64,000 nucleotides of DNA from Solanum dulcamara. Its lineage: Eukaryota > Streptophyta > Magnoliopsida > Solanales > Solanaceae. The notes below the pieces were generated by a model, which had not been told where the DNA came from, did not search any database, and was given only the letters and a program-made list of their open reading frames with translations. This document shows positions 23,900-35,379 of the stretch, in pieces. The position numbers were made by a program, and so were the translations under genes. Where the stretch lies: positions 3,479,501 through 3,543,500 of the forward strand of contig NC_077240.1 of the NCBI RefSeq assembly GCF_947179165.1. Direction: 5' to 3'. Position 1 is the first letter of the stretch. Each line of letters begins with the position of its first letter.

Positions 23900-26800
23900 T
23901 CTACCCAATTACTGCAATGTTACATTTCTGCTAGGCCAACAGAAGATCGACAGCATATAAACTTGTTACTGTTGATCGACTTCGTAAACATATCTACTAG
24001 GTTGTCATTAGTGTGAATTTTCTAAATATCCACACTACCTTCTTCCATCTTCTCACGAACAAAGTGATACTGAACTCGTATGTGCTTTGTCCTTGAATGA
24101 AATGTCGAACTCTTTGCAAGATGCAAAGTGCTCTGACTGTCACAAAACAGAGCAACCTTCTTTTGTTTGTGCCCGAGCTCCTCCAGTAACATTTGCATCC
24201 ATATTGCCTCTTTGCTAGCTTATGTAACTGCTATATATTCTGCTTCCATCGTGGATGTAGTCACGATAGATTGCAGTTTTGAAACCCACCTTACAACTCT
24301 TCCAACAAGAGTAAACACATAATCTATGGTGGACTTGCTTTTATCAAGATCACCTGCATAATCTGAATCAACATAACCTTTAACAGTAACAACTGAGGTA
24401 CCCTTGACATATCTTAGTATCCTCTTAACAGTATTCTAATGCTCTCTATCAGGATTAGCCATTAATCGACTAACCACTCCCATTGCTTGTGCAATGTCAG
24501 ATCTTGTACATACCATGGCAAACATTAAACTTCCTACTGCTGATTCATACGGCACTCGAGACATCTCCATCCTCTCTGCTTCATTTCTAGGACTCATTCT
24601 TGAGGATAACTTGAAATTAATAAGAAGTGGGGTAGAAATTGACTTACAATCTTACATCTTGAAGCGTTGCAAGATTTTCTTCAAGTAGTTCTTTTGAGAA
24701 AGCCAAATCTTCCTATTATTTCTGTCTCAGTGAATTTGATCCCTAGAATCTTGTTTGTTGGTCCCAAGTCCTTTATTTCAAACTCCCTAAGCAACTGTGC
24801 CTTTAAATTTGTGAGACAATTTTTGTTGGAGCCTGCTACCAATATGTCATCAACATACAACAACAAAATAACAAAGTCGTCATCACCAAATCTCTTATAA
24901 TAAACACAAGGATCTGAACTATGTCTGTTGTATCCAAGGCTTATAATGAAGGAATCAAATCTCTTATACCAACATCTCGACGCCTGTTTGAGACCGTATA
25001 GAGATTTGTTCAACCTGCAAACCAAGTTCTCTTTTCCATGTTCTTCAAAACCTTCTGGTTAGAACATGTAAATTTCTTCTTCAAGCTCTCCATGAAGAAA
25101 TGCAGTTTTGACATTTAACTGCTCCAAGTAAAAGTTAAATGTAGCACACATCGCCAAGACCACTCGAATTGTTGTGAGTCGAACCGCCGGAGAAAATATC
25201 TCATTGAAGTTTATACCTTCTTTTTAAGCGAAGCCTTTCACCACCAATCTTGCATGATACTTCTCCATTTGATCATTACCGTCCCGTTTGATCTTGTAGA
25301 CTCATTTGTTTCCAATGGCCTTTCTCTTTTGTGGAAATTGAACAAGATCCCATATTTTATTTTTATGAAGAGCTTCAATTTCTTCTCGCATTGTTGCCAT
25401 CCACAGAGATGATTCTTGGCCTTTCATAGACTCGTGAAAAGTTGAAGGTTCTCCATCATCTGTTAAGAGACAATATGCAACATTGCCCTCCATAGAATAA
25501 TCTGAGTGCCAAGATGGTTCTCTTCTCTCCCTAGTTGACCGTCGAACTTGTGGAGTTTTGATCTCAGTTTGCTCTTGTTCTTCGTGCTCTGGTACTGTCT
25601 CAGAAGAAACTGGAGCTTCTTCTATTTTTTGAACTTCAATTGCAGTAGTATCTGATTTTTCTTTCGAAGTGCTACCTTGTTTTGCTTGTATTTTATTTTC
25701 AACAAACACATCTCTGTTAATTACCACCTTGCGGGCATTGGGATCCCACAAGCGATACCCCTTAACTCCATCAGCATACCTTAAGAAAATACATTCCCTG
25801 GATTTCGGATCCAACTTCGATTTTTCTTGGGTGTTGTACATAACATAAGTAGGACTTTCGAATATATGTAAGCGAGAATAATCAACTCATTTTTCTGTCC
25901 ACATCTCCATTGGCATTTTCAGATCAATTGTGGTTGATGGTGACCGATTAATCACATAACAAACGGTTTTGACTGCTTTTGCCCAGAATGGTTTTTTCAA
26001 CCCTGCAGTTGCCAACATAGCTCTTATCCGTTCTAATAAGGTTCTGTTCATCCGCTTTGCTACTCTATTTTGTTGTGGAGTATATGCCACCGTGAGCTGC
26101 ATTTTAATACCTTCTTATTTACAGAAGTTATAAAATTCATCACCAGTTTATTCTCCTCCATTATCTGTCCTCAAACACTTTATCTTTTTCTCAAATTCAA
26201 GTTCCACCTGCGCTTTGAACTCTTTGAAAACCAAAAAAATATCTGTCTTTCTTTTGATTGGATACACCCAACTTCTCCTCGAGTAATTATCGATAAATGA
26301 CATGAAATATTTTGCTCTTCTTAGAGACTCCACCGGTGCTTGCCAGACATCAGAGTGGACCAGATCTAATATTTTCTTGCTTTTAATAGAGGAACTGCTA
26401 AACTTCAGTCCATATTGTTTACTGGTAACACAATGCTCACAAAAGGATAGTGAAACCTTTTTAAGCCTTAGAAGAAGTTTTTGCTCAGCAAGAATCTTCA
26501 AACCTCATTCCGACGTATGGCCAAGTTTACGATGTCACATCAACATTGATTCTTCAAATGAACTTGGTGATACGGTTGATGTTTCTCCTTCTTAGTGTGT
26601 TTCACCTTTAAGTATATATAGATTTACAGTAAGTTTTTCTGCTTTCATTACTACAAGCACTCTTTTTGATATTTTCATAACTCCACCATGAGTCTTATAT
26701 GAACATCCATTATCATCTAATTATCTCAAAGACAATAGATTGCTTCTCAAGTCTTTTACATGTCGTACCTCCTAGATGGTGTGTATCGTGTCATCATACA

Positions 26801-27840
26801 TCTTTATTTTGATGGACCCAATACCAATAACATCCAAAGCATGATCGTCTTCCATGAACACAGACCCTCTTGAAATAAGATTATATTGATGGAACAATTC
26901 TTTCTGAGAAGTCATGTGCCATGTTGCTCTTGTGTCCATGATACAGACATCAGTGAACGTTTTCTGCCTTCATTATTTGATATTGCTTCACTACATAAAA
27001 TATCACCATCATCCGAGGTACTTGCAATATTTCCTTGAGTATTTGATGACTCAGTGTGTTCACTCTTCTTCTTGAACTGACAATCATTCTTCAAATGTGT
27101 CCTTTTTTGCCAAAGTTGTAACACTTGATATTCTTACTACTTATTGATTGAGATCTACCATGATTATGACTTCCACTAGAGCCACATTCCGTTGGTCTTC
27201 CTCTCACTATCATCAAAGCTTCAGCTTGCTGCGAACTTGTTTGTCTGTCTTTCTTATTTTTGCATTGATTTTCTTCTTTTAAGACAGGAGTGGCAATTTC
27301 ATCAAAAACTAGACTATTCGTATTATTTGTCAGGTTGATAATGAGTTGATCATATGAGTCAGGCAGACTTTGAAGTAGAAGCTCCGCATGTTCAGTCCCC
27401 TCCATTTTGCAACTCATTGTTGTAAGTTGCGAAAACAGAATATTCAAAGTATGGATGTGTTCAGTAACCGATATGGACTCTGCCATTCAAAGAGTATACA
27501 ATCTTCTTTTTAAGAAGATTTTATTATGCAAAGACTTGGCCTCATACAATCCCGTAAGAATATCCCATATTTTCTTTGCCGTCCGTTTTTCAGCCACACT
27601 AGACAACAGTTAATCAGCTAGTGTCAAGAGTAGATCAGCAACTGCGTTGTTGTCTATATTGTTCCACTTGCTATTATCAGTAAAGTCTGTAGGTCTGCCT
27701 TCAATTGTAGCTAAGCAATTGTCTTTTTTCAATATCGCTCTTATTTTTATTTTTCACAAGAAATTAGTCTCATTGAATTTCTCAACGTCAAATTTTGTTG
27801 TACTCAATATTGTTATTTGCTTCACACCCTTCTAAATTAT
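23900..27840 (-). pseudogene. Copia gag-pol polyprotein remnant
   Basis: Broken open stretches on the minus strand make up the polyprotein. Gag runs from about 27840 to 27100 and ends in a zinc knuckle that begins CYNFGKKGH. The integrase stretch 26501-25887 includes SFIDNYSRRSWVYP, KIKCLRTDNGGE and VAYTPQQNRVAKRMNRTL; a frame break falls between the last two. The linker 25841-25302 ends in the start of the RT region (SLWMATMREEIEALHKN). RT at 25025-24681 has LNKSLYGLKQASRCWYKRF and the catalytic LLYVDDILVAG. RNase H lies at 24480-23910. At least five frameshifts or stops separate these pieces, so no polyprotein can be made. Confidence 0.88.
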
Positions 27841-28005
27841 TTCTAAATATTTTTGCAAACAATCGTGACAAACTGTACCGTCATCGAAATTTACTATTCA
27901 CGTGAATAGTACTTTTCACTGAATTTTACTATTTACAGAAACTTACTATTTACAAATAGTACCTTCGCATAAAACAGACAGAATAACTGTGGGCTCTGAT
28001 ACCAC

Positions 28006-28517
28006 TGTTGGAGAAGAAAACACTACAACTAAAGTTTGATATGATAATAAATAATGAAAATAAATTGGATACGAGAATTTTACGTGAAAATCCCTCAAAT
28101 AGATAGAGGGAAAAGCCACGGGGTCGAAGGATCTTACTATGATAATATGGGAGTACACTGCTCTCAAATACAAGGAGAAAACAACAATTAACACTTCTCT
28201 ATGGTAAAAGGAACAATTCACTAAAAAGGACATTCAAGACTACAATATTTATCTTGGTGTATAATTTTCTTTGTGTTCTTACTCTTTTAGATTGTATTTT
28301 GTGGGATAATCTAAATGAGGGCAAGAGACCCTCTATTTATAGGAAATTAGAAACGTGTAAAATCAGCGTATTGCACCTCCTTTTTTGACTACGCGTTCAA
28401 ACCGCGTTTTTTTTACTACGCGTTCAAAACGCGTTTTGTTTTCTTTTTGACTACGCATTTTGTTTCCTTTTTTACTATGCATTCAAAACGCGTTTTGTAG
28501 TATTTGATTATGTTGCA
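28006..28517 (-). repeat. Copia 5' LTR
   Basis: Direct repeat of 23384-23846 with about 50 bp of extra ACGCGTT-containing sequence near 28380-28490. As the 5' LTR on the minus strand it would drive transcription of the element; the TATA box is annotated separately. Confidence 0.88.
28334..28341 (-). promoter_or_regulatory. TATA box of copia 5' LTR
   Basis: On the minus strand the sequence reads CCTATAAATAGAGGG, a strong TATA box, conserved in the other LTR at 23714-23721. Multiple ACGCGTT motifs lie just upstream (minus strand) and could be enhancer-type repeats of the U3 region. Confidence 0.6.
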
Positions 28518-28968
28518 CAAATTGCATCCGTACCCCTCTATTGAATATTATTAATATCACATTGTTCCTGGCAACTGCAGTGTCATTTTTTGGATGTCAT
28601 GCTTCGTTGAATCAGTTCTTTCAAGAGATTTACTTTGCAAAAACTGATTCCATGAAATCACTTTTCACTTTCGTCTTTATTATTAGCCAGAGACAACATG
28701 GTGTCAGTCTTGGTAGCTGCAAAACATGTTGAAGTGAGTACCAAAAGACAGCAGGAAAGAGCAGTTTGTTCTGCTAATTTGCCCCGCAACAGTAGTTTAT
28801 AACAGGAAGACCCAAATTTTTTCGCTTCCTGAAAGAATATACTAGAAAGATAATATATTCCTTTTATTTTCCTCATTAGTTTTTGTGAAAAAAAAAGAAA
28901 AGAAAAGTGAATTCTGTTTTCTTAGAAAATATGGAAAGAACCAGTAAATTTCTAAACGAAAACTATAT

Positions 28969-29056
28969 AATCCTAATCCTAATCCTAATCCTAATCCTAA
29001 TCCTATTCCTAATCAACTTAGGAAACAAATTATAATTAACAAATCCTAATCCTAAT
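28969..29056. repeat. (CCTAAT)n hexamer repeat before the GDSL gene
   Basis: Seven consecutive or near-consecutive CCTAAT units (28971-29014) are followed, after 30 bp, by two more plus a repeated AATCAACxTAGGAAAC phrase (about 29008-29026 and 29053-29071). The unit is a hexamer, unlike the plant telomere heptamer CCCTAAA. It lies about 100 bp upstream of the TATA box of the next gene. Confidence 0.85.
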
Positions 29057-29084
29057 CAACGTAGGAAACATGCATGTTAGCATC

Positions 29085-29092
29085 TATAAATA
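29085..29092 (+). promoter_or_regulatory. TATA box of GDSL-like gene
   Basis: TATAAATA at 75 bp before the ATG at 29160. It supports that ATG over the in-frame ATG at 29070, which would lie upstream of the transcription start. Confidence 0.6.
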
Positions 29093-29159
29093 CAGTATCT
29101 ACCCTAAGTCACAGTTTTGCATTACAAACCTAATCTCTTTAATTTCTTTCTCTGCTTCG

Positions 29160-30176
29160 ATGGCTTCCCATTGCAGCAGCCGCTATTTGTTGTTCTTGTT
29201 TTTACTCTCTTACTCTCTTCCTTCTTTCTCTCTCGCCAAAGAAGCTCTACGACTTGCTCCTTTTAATTCCATATACAATTTAGGGTCTTCTTCATCATCA
29301 TCAGCCGTTAATCATATTGCTGCAACCCTCAATTTGCCTTCTCCACAATCATTCACCAAATTACTAGGCACAGAATTCTTCGACTCTGGTCTTAATTTTG
29401 CGACCCCTGGAGCTACCATCATGAAACCCTTTTTCTTCCTCAAGAATGGTATCACACCACCTCCTCCGTCTCATGAACTATCACAGATTGTCACATTCAT
29501 GAAGTTCTTTTATAAACATTGCTTCAACTTTCATGACTGCGCCAAAAACAAGCTTCTTCAGAAAGCCCTCATCTTTATGGATCAACCCGGCGTCAACGAC
29601 TACAAGCATGCCTTCTTAAATGGAAAATCTATTTCAGAGGCATCCCATCTCGTGCCTGAAGTGGTGGAGACCATTAAGAATTCAGTTGAAAGACTCATCA
29701 AAGAAGCTGAAGCTACAACTATTATGGTTTCTGGAATTGTACCCATGGGCTGTTTTCCTGGTTATCGGACTCTGTTTCCAGAGGGCGATGCCATTGGCAA
29801 AAACAGATGCCACAGGGGACTGAATATGTTCTCAATGTTTCACAATGATCACCTCTGGCAAGCAATTCTGGAGCTGCGTGTAAAATACCCTGATGTTCAC
29901 ATCATATATGCAGATCACTACAAAGCATTCATGGCTGTTCTTAAAAACCGCGCGTTTCTGGGATTCAAGACAGAGAATTTGATGAAGGTATGTTGGGGCA
30001 GTGGAGCTGCTGCTACGTGTTCTGATAGGGCTTCTTATATACATTGGGATGGATTTCAACTGACCCCAGAGGCTTTAGAGAACTTGATTGATACGCTGTT
30101 CAGCGAAAAAGGATTCATATTTCCAGAATTCAAGTTTGGAGAAGAAACAACAGCAGCAGTGACAAGGCGGAATTAG
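29160..30176 (+). CDS. GDSL esterase/lipase homologue lacking Ser and His of the triad
   Basis: Single-exon frame of 338 residues related to plant secreted GDSL (SGNH) esterases. Residues 1-26 form a signal peptide (MASHCSSRYLLFLFLLSYSL). Block I should read FNSIYxLGDS with the nucleophile Ser, but here is FNSIYNLGSSSS (residues 36-44): the Asp before the Ser is gone and about 30 following family residues are missing. Block III reads GVND (144-147) instead of GGND. Block V, DxxH, reads DGFQ (297-300), so the catalytic His is Gln. LNFATPGAT, VSGIVPMGCFPGY and IIYADHYKAF are otherwise well kept. Relatives normally have several introns; here none are apparent. The protein is probably secreted but catalytically inactive, either a pseudoenzyme or a young pseudogene with its frame still open. 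Confidence 0.85.
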   Translation: MASHCSSRYLLFLFLLSYSLPSFSLAKEALRLAPFNSIYNLGSSSSSSAVNHIAATLNLPSPQSFTKLLGTEFFDSGLNFATPGATIMKPFFFLKNGITPPPPSHELSQIVTFMKFFYKHCFNFHDCAKNKLLQKALIFMDQPGVNDYKHAFLNGKSISEASHLVPEVVETIKNSVERLIKEAEATTIMVSGIVPMGCFPGYRTLFPEGDAIGKNRCHRGLNMFSMFHNDHLWQAILELRVKYPDVHIIYADHYKAFMAVLKNRAFLGFKTENLMKVCWGSGAAATCSDRASYIHWDGFQLTPEALENLIDTLFSEKGFIFPEFKFGEETTAAVTRRN

Positions 30177-30949
30177 AAACATGTCTTCTATTTTGTTAGG
30201 CATTTACTCTTCGTCTAAGACGGTTGTTTATATTCAGTTATGTCTATGGTTTTTTTCACTAATCTTTTGATACAAAGGGGCAGTCATATTTACAAGGGAA
30301 TGCCCCTTTTAGCTTCTGTAACAACTAACTATACTTTTGACTCTGTATCAAATAAACGTATCCTGATTGAATTCAAACATTATTCTAGAGATGATTTAAA
30401 TGTTTATTAAGTACTCTGTTTATCCTGTTGTGTTATCTTTCAACCTTATTCTGAAGCCTGAGATTAACAACAAAGGGTTTGACTGTTTGTAAGAATCTTA
30501 CTATCAGAAATAAGTTTGAAATGGTTAATGCAATTAACTTAATATAACTTTTTGGTGGTTAGAATACGTGATGACAGTTTACATTTTCTCTATAGCTTTG
30601 CCAAAGTCCCTTTAATACCGAATTTTTTACACATACCTTTCATTTGAATCAAAAAAAGAAAATAAGAAGACATGGTTACATCTATCTTCTATTAAATGAT
30701 TACTAGTCATGACTGATGTACAAATACACCTTTACTTTGCTATTTTTTTTTAAAAAAAATTATTAGATGTGATTATGTTTATGCTATACACGAAGTACAC
30801 CAATACTAAAAGCTCTTCTTCCGGATCCCTTCAGTCCATCTTATAACTTGTGTTTCCCGTGAGAGGTCCCGAATAACTCTGTCCACTTTCTGAAAAGTAT
30901 GTAACAAGTTCTGGTAGTTCTTCATTTAATTCTCTCGTTATGCCAGTCC
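30177..30949. other. Intergenic, 3' flanks of two convergent genes
   Basis: No gene is seen. A short inverted repeat (AAAGGGGCA at 30274-30282 and TGCCCCTTTT at 30301-30310) sits about 100 bp after the GDSL stop and could fold in a transcript, but plants do not use such hairpins as terminators in a known way. Confidence 0.4.
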
Positions 30950-33900
30950 CTAACTTGATACCTCATTTCCAGGAGATACCCTAAACAAAAAATATTTGTA
31001 TAACATCAACAGGATCAGTTGTTGTATTAAACTGGAAAAAGTGATATGTTCCAATTCAAGATTACAGATTGCTTACTTAAGGTTTATGCCATTTTTGTTT
31101 ATTAGGCTTCCTGGAATACTCCCTTTGAGACGGTTGTTTTGGAGAAATCTATAAAAACAGAAATATTAGTTATGGACTTACAGAGATGAACAGTAATCAT
31201 CAAATATACAAAATAAAAAACTGAGTTAAGTAATAAAAAAAAAAGGAGCATACACTTCTCGAAGTTTTGGTAGTTTTCCTAATGATTCAGGGATTGATCC
31301 TTCCAACTGGTTGTTCTCCAAGTGCCTTTTTCCATTGCAGGGGAAATGAATATATTTGTTAGAAATACAAATTAGGATAAGAATTAGAGTAAAGTAGGAA
31401 GAACAAAAATCTCGTATTTTTTCCTTTTCGAGAAAAACTTGATTATTAAGTGGAGAAGGGTAGAGAAGCAGGTTCATTACTTATCGAACAATGAGCCAGT
31501 TGGCGTTCTGAGATTTCTCAGTCATTAGAAAAAGAGAATAGGAAGAAGAACAACAAATGGGAACTTACAGAGTTTCTAAGTTCTGCAATGAGCTTAAATC
31601 AGGTATTTGACCTGTAAGTTCATTGCTTCCAAGCCACCTTTAAACGAGTCGTTCATAATTAGTATATATATTCCATCGATAGATAACAAAACCAAGCAAT
31701 CTAATATATGATAAAGGATAGCTTACAGATGACTGAGTGCAGTTAATTTAGATATGCTTGGTGGCAATGATCCAGAAATTCCAGCGTCGGTTAAATTCCT
31801 TTATTAGAAAACATAACCAAGAGCACAAAAGTTGCATCAGAAAAGTTGTATATCATTGATCTAATAGTAATCGTGGATCAAATCGGGAAATTAAACTTAC
31901 AAGGAGATGATTCGTGTGTTCATGCCAGAAGAACATATCACTCCAGTCCATGACTTGTCCTTCGGAAGGCATGGATCACCATGCCAATCTTGAGGTTTTT
32001 TGTTAAAGCTTTTCCTTACATCAATCATTACTGCCACTGTTCAAGTGCAACAAAAATGTGTTACTCTAGAAGCTAACACCTAAATTGACAGATAAGTTAA
32101 ACATACTTTCGTACTGACTATCAACTCAGAATCCACATCATCTATATTTTGGATCCGTCACTGACTAGTACAGAAAATATTGTAGAAATGAACAATTACC
32201 ATCTCTTGTGAGAGTTCTTCCAGCAAGAGGCAAAAGTTGGAGGAGTTCACCAGCTGCAATCACCGGACCAACAGGACTATTAATCGCGGGAATCAATGTG
32301 ATCGTTGTCTCTCCTTCAAGAGGCCAAGTTGTGCTATAAACAGTTACACCACTGGTTGTGACATTAAGGTTGCTAAAGAATTTTACTCCATTCACTAAGA
32401 CATCAAAAACTCTCCAGCTATAGGGACTTGGAGTTCTATTTTCTTGGAAGTACAAAGCAAGGTAGTAATAAGTCTTAGGAAGTGGAAATTTTGGCCAATT
32501 TACCACAAGAGACTTCCCTCTACTGGCTGTCACTGAATTTTCAAACACCTTCTCTGGTGGCATATTCCAGAATGTTGTTGGAGTTACCGGGGCTTGGCTT
32601 GTTACAACTGGATTGTCGTCTACTAATGGATCCCAATGTCGATTGAATTTGTCATCTGGAAAACTAGTTCAACATCATCTATCAAATGTCAGTTAATATG
32701 CATGTAACTAAAAATATTTAAAGAAGAATATAGTGAAAATTTCAACATCAAATAGATGTATATTTATGCTAGTTTCAGCCCAAAAATGGATCCAACTTCC
32801 AATTTGTTGTACCAAAATAATAAAGCTAATTTTTGTGATGGAAAAATAACTTGGCAATGACTATATACCACAGAAGATAAAAGAAGTTGATGAAAAATGC
32901 TAAATCCGATTCCATAAATACTAGGTGCCACTTCAACAACTCACCTTGCATAATATCCATGTAGAGCCACTCAAACGAAGGGGAAAAAAAAGAGCATGAT
33001 GCGCCACATGGTGAAGAGCTCCAGTACTAGGTTAGGTTGAAAGATTAGCTTTTGTTATTTGAAGTGGTGCCACGTGAATATTATGTAAGCTGAGTTACTG
33101 ACATGATCATACCTCCTATAAAATTTATTCATGTGGCATCAAACTTGTGTTTTTTGGGGACCGAATATAGCATTTTCTCTGGCATTGTTTGTTTTTCCAC
33201 GATAATAGGCACAACATATGATTTTGATGCAATAAACTGAATGTTGGATGACCATTCAAGAAAAACTAATAAACAATATCCAAAGAAATAGATACAACAA
33301 CAATAACAAATTCAGTGTAATCCCATAAATGGAGTCTGGGAGGATAGATTGTACCAGATGTTACTCCTTCCAAGGAAATAGATAAAAGAGGGTAAAAGGC
33401 ATACGTACGTTAGTTTATCATGAGATCCAAAGCTATGACGAGCAAGAGTAACCATTGCATATTTCCCAAAATCAGTAGTATTATAAAGGGAATCATCAAG
33501 ATACAACACTTCAATTGCTGAGATAAAAGGGTCCGAAGTTGTGTGCTCATTTTTAGCTAGACAAATACTCAAAATCTTATTATGAGCAACGATAACAACC
33601 TCATAATAAGAGCTAAGGCCAGCTGCATAATCCGCCGATGTATTAATACTCCATTTTGTACCATCAATGATTTGATCAAATATTGGTGGCTCTGTGCCTC
33701 CATCAAAACCTCCATAATAGTATATAGTTTTTATAATCAATTTCCTCCCTTTGTTCACTGGGAAATTATAACAAAATTTCTCTTCAGCATCATCCGGGAA
33801 ATAGCGAACAGAGGACAATAATGGCACTAGACCTTCTTGTTTTATCTCTGATTTATTCCCCGTTTTTATGAACCTATCATCCGGTCCGTATGTAAGTGAA

Positions 33901-34159
33901 TCTTGTATGATTTTTTCATTTCCACCACAATTTAAGAGGAAACCTGAAACAACATTAACGGATTCGAGCGCGATCTTATTATATGTATACATTTTAATAT
34001 GTTCAATTTAATTCACATAACCCGAAAAAAATTAAGACAATGTTAATGTATTTTACTGAAATGCACAATAATTTTACCTTGAGGTGGATTAACATTAATG
34101 GCGGCATGAATTGTTAGAGGAATGCTAACAAGCCAAAGGAGGAAAATGGAAGTGGACAT
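30950..34159 (-). CDS. Secreted malectin-like/leucine-rich repeat protein without kinase
   Basis: Nine exons on the minus strand join in frame to 510 residues: 34159-34078, 33943-33409, 32663-32200, 32036-31901, 31798-31727, 31637-31569, 31325-31254, 31148-31077, 30980-30950. Exon 1 encodes a signal peptide (MSTSIFLLWLVSIPLTIHA). Exons 2 and 3 form a malectin-like domain, with GFLLNCGG near its start, YYYGGFDGG, FPDDKFNRHW and the YLALYFQENR segment. Then comes the DWHGDPCLP N-cap and four LRR units (NLTDAGISGSLPPS, WLGSNELTGQIPD, HLENNQLEGSIPE, FLQNNRLKGSIPG), exons 5-8 being 72, 69, 72 and 72 bp. The last exon codes a short tail (VSPGNEVSS). No transmembrane segment or kinase follows. The architecture matches Arabidopsis At3g19230 (519 residues by memory). 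It is probably an apoplastic carbohydrate- or ligand-binding protein. Confidence 0.9.
32949..33086. repeat. Inverted repeat in intron 2 of the malectin/LRR gene
   Basis: The arm at 32949-32975 (GCATAATATCCATGTAGAGC...) is an imperfect reverse complement of 33059-33086 (TTGAAGTGGTGCCACGTGAA...), about 80 bp apart. This may be a small MITE; the outer ends are not clear. Confidence 0.45.
33294..33370. repeat. SINE-like fragment in intron 2
   Basis: CAACAACAATAACAAATTCAGTGTAATCCCATAAATGGAGTCTGGGAGG matches the (CAA)n-CCCAGTG..GGAGTCTGGG repeat phrase also seen at 7679 and 54886. It lies between exons 2 and 3, about 40 bp from the exon 2 donor, without disturbing it. Confidence 0.5.
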
Positions 34160-34661
34160 TTTTTGGAAAATAATTGTTGGCGGAATAAGACAGAGGCCTG
34201 GTTGCTCCTGGCAAAGGGGAGAAAGAAAGAAAGAGGAATTAAAGGCTTTTGGGCATTAAGAGATGGAGATTATTCCATTCTTAGGAGATTGATTGGATCA
34301 CCTTACGTTGCATTTATTTTTTTTTTGGATGTTTAATGAAGTAAAGAATTATGTAATCTCAAATAAAAATGCTAATTTTAATTAAGTATTAGTACATGAT
34401 GGTTATTTTCTTTATAAAAATAGTAATTGTCGGGTAAAGAAATAAATTTTAAATCTAAAAGAAATAAATTTTAAATCTAACTCAATCAAAAAAAAATAGC
34501 TCAAATGAAAGAGGATGGCCAAGTTATATAAAAAAGTCCAAGATTTTTCATCTCATCGGGACTCGACACCCCAACTCACACCTAGGATTGAACAACTTAT
34601 CTATAAACAATTTAATATGGAGGTCCAACATTAGTAATCATAAATTGATATGGGTTTAGGT

Positions 34662-34750
34662 CTGATATCATGTAAGAAAATAGATCTTGGGCCTAATTCA
34701 AATGACTGATATCATGTAAAAAAATTAGATCTTGGGCTTAATTCAAAGAA
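34662..34750. repeat. 44-bp tandem duplication
   Basis: CTGATATCATGTAAGAAAAT and the following bases, ending CTAATTCAAA, occur twice with a 44-bp period (34662 and 34706). The surrounding block (34540-34820) looks like part of a degraded retroelement, unclassified. Confidence 0.75.
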
Positions 34751-35039
34751 AGGATGGTTGTCCAAGCCGAATCAAAGACATTATCCATAAATCTAACCTA
34801 TAATATAAAAAAGGGGTCAAATCGACCGACAAGCAACCTTACATTCAACTATATGGGAAACAAGAAAATATTTTTCTTCCCTTTTATGCATTAATTTTAG
34901 TATGAGAATGACATTAAAACTAAATTTGAGGATATTATAAACACGGGTCAAAATATCAGAGCAAAAAAGTATTATACATACTTTTGGATCCACTGTTTAA
35001 TTTACTCGATAAAAATTCACCTTAATAAAAAAAATGCAA

Positions 35040-35345
35040 AAAAGATATTAGTTTTGAGCCGCCATTGTTGTTTCCGTCGACAACTTGATTTTCTTCGTTA
35101 GTTTTTTAAGTTAAGCTCAGTGCGGAAAAGTTTATTTTTCTATCCTTTTCACCCTCTCAAATTTCTTACTTGTCACTTCTGCATCCAAAATTTCATGATT
35201 TCTTGTTTTAGTGTTTTATTCATTAATTTGATATTTTAAATTCGATTTTATTTGAAATTTCATGGTTCCATTTAACAATGAAGGCGTCGAAGTGGGTGGA
35301 ACCACCCTTTGTCTTGCTCATTTCAGCGATGTTACAATTCTATTT
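35040..35345 (+). pseudogene. Broken duplicate of the Cgi121 first exon and leader
   Basis: This stretch matches the 5' UTR and exon 1 of the Cgi121 gene (about 36880-37087). The copy of the start codon is at 35278-35280, after the shared leader TTTTATTTGAAATTTCATG. Compared with the real exon, the copy has lost one base in the fourth codon and two bases near its end. The splice donor GTACGT is replaced by TTTCTT. No copy of exons 2-6 follows, so it cannot encode the protein. Promoter-proximal sequence was duplicated about 1.7 kb away in the same orientation. Confidence 0.8.
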
Positions 35346-35379
35346 TCTTCTTCATTTCTTTGAGTTAAGCTCAATACAG

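Larger units (their letters stand above)
23384..28517 (-). mobile_element. Ty1/copia LTR retrotransposon, degenerate
   Basis: Two direct LTRs (23384-23846 and 28006-28517) enclose a minus-strand copia polyprotein remnant in the order gag, protease, integrase, reverse transcriptase, RNase H. Beside the right (5') LTR, the primer-binding site reads TGGTATCAGAGCCC on the minus strand (complement of 27991-28004), matching initiator Met tRNA. A purine-rich tract (complement of CTCCTACTTG near 23850) adjoins the left LTR. Flanks GAAAT (23379-23383) and CAAAT (28518-28522) match at four of five bases, a worn target duplication. The LTRs differ by many substitutions and about 50 bp of indels, so the insertion is old. 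Confidence 0.9.

Noticed and set aside
28969..29056. Interstitial telomere repeat
   Set aside because: The unit is the hexamer CCTAAT, not the plant heptamer CCCTAAA, so it is not telomeric sequence.
30274..30310. Hairpin as transcription terminator of the GDSL gene
   Set aside because: Rho-independent-style terminators are not used by plant RNA polymerase II; noted only as an inverted repeat.
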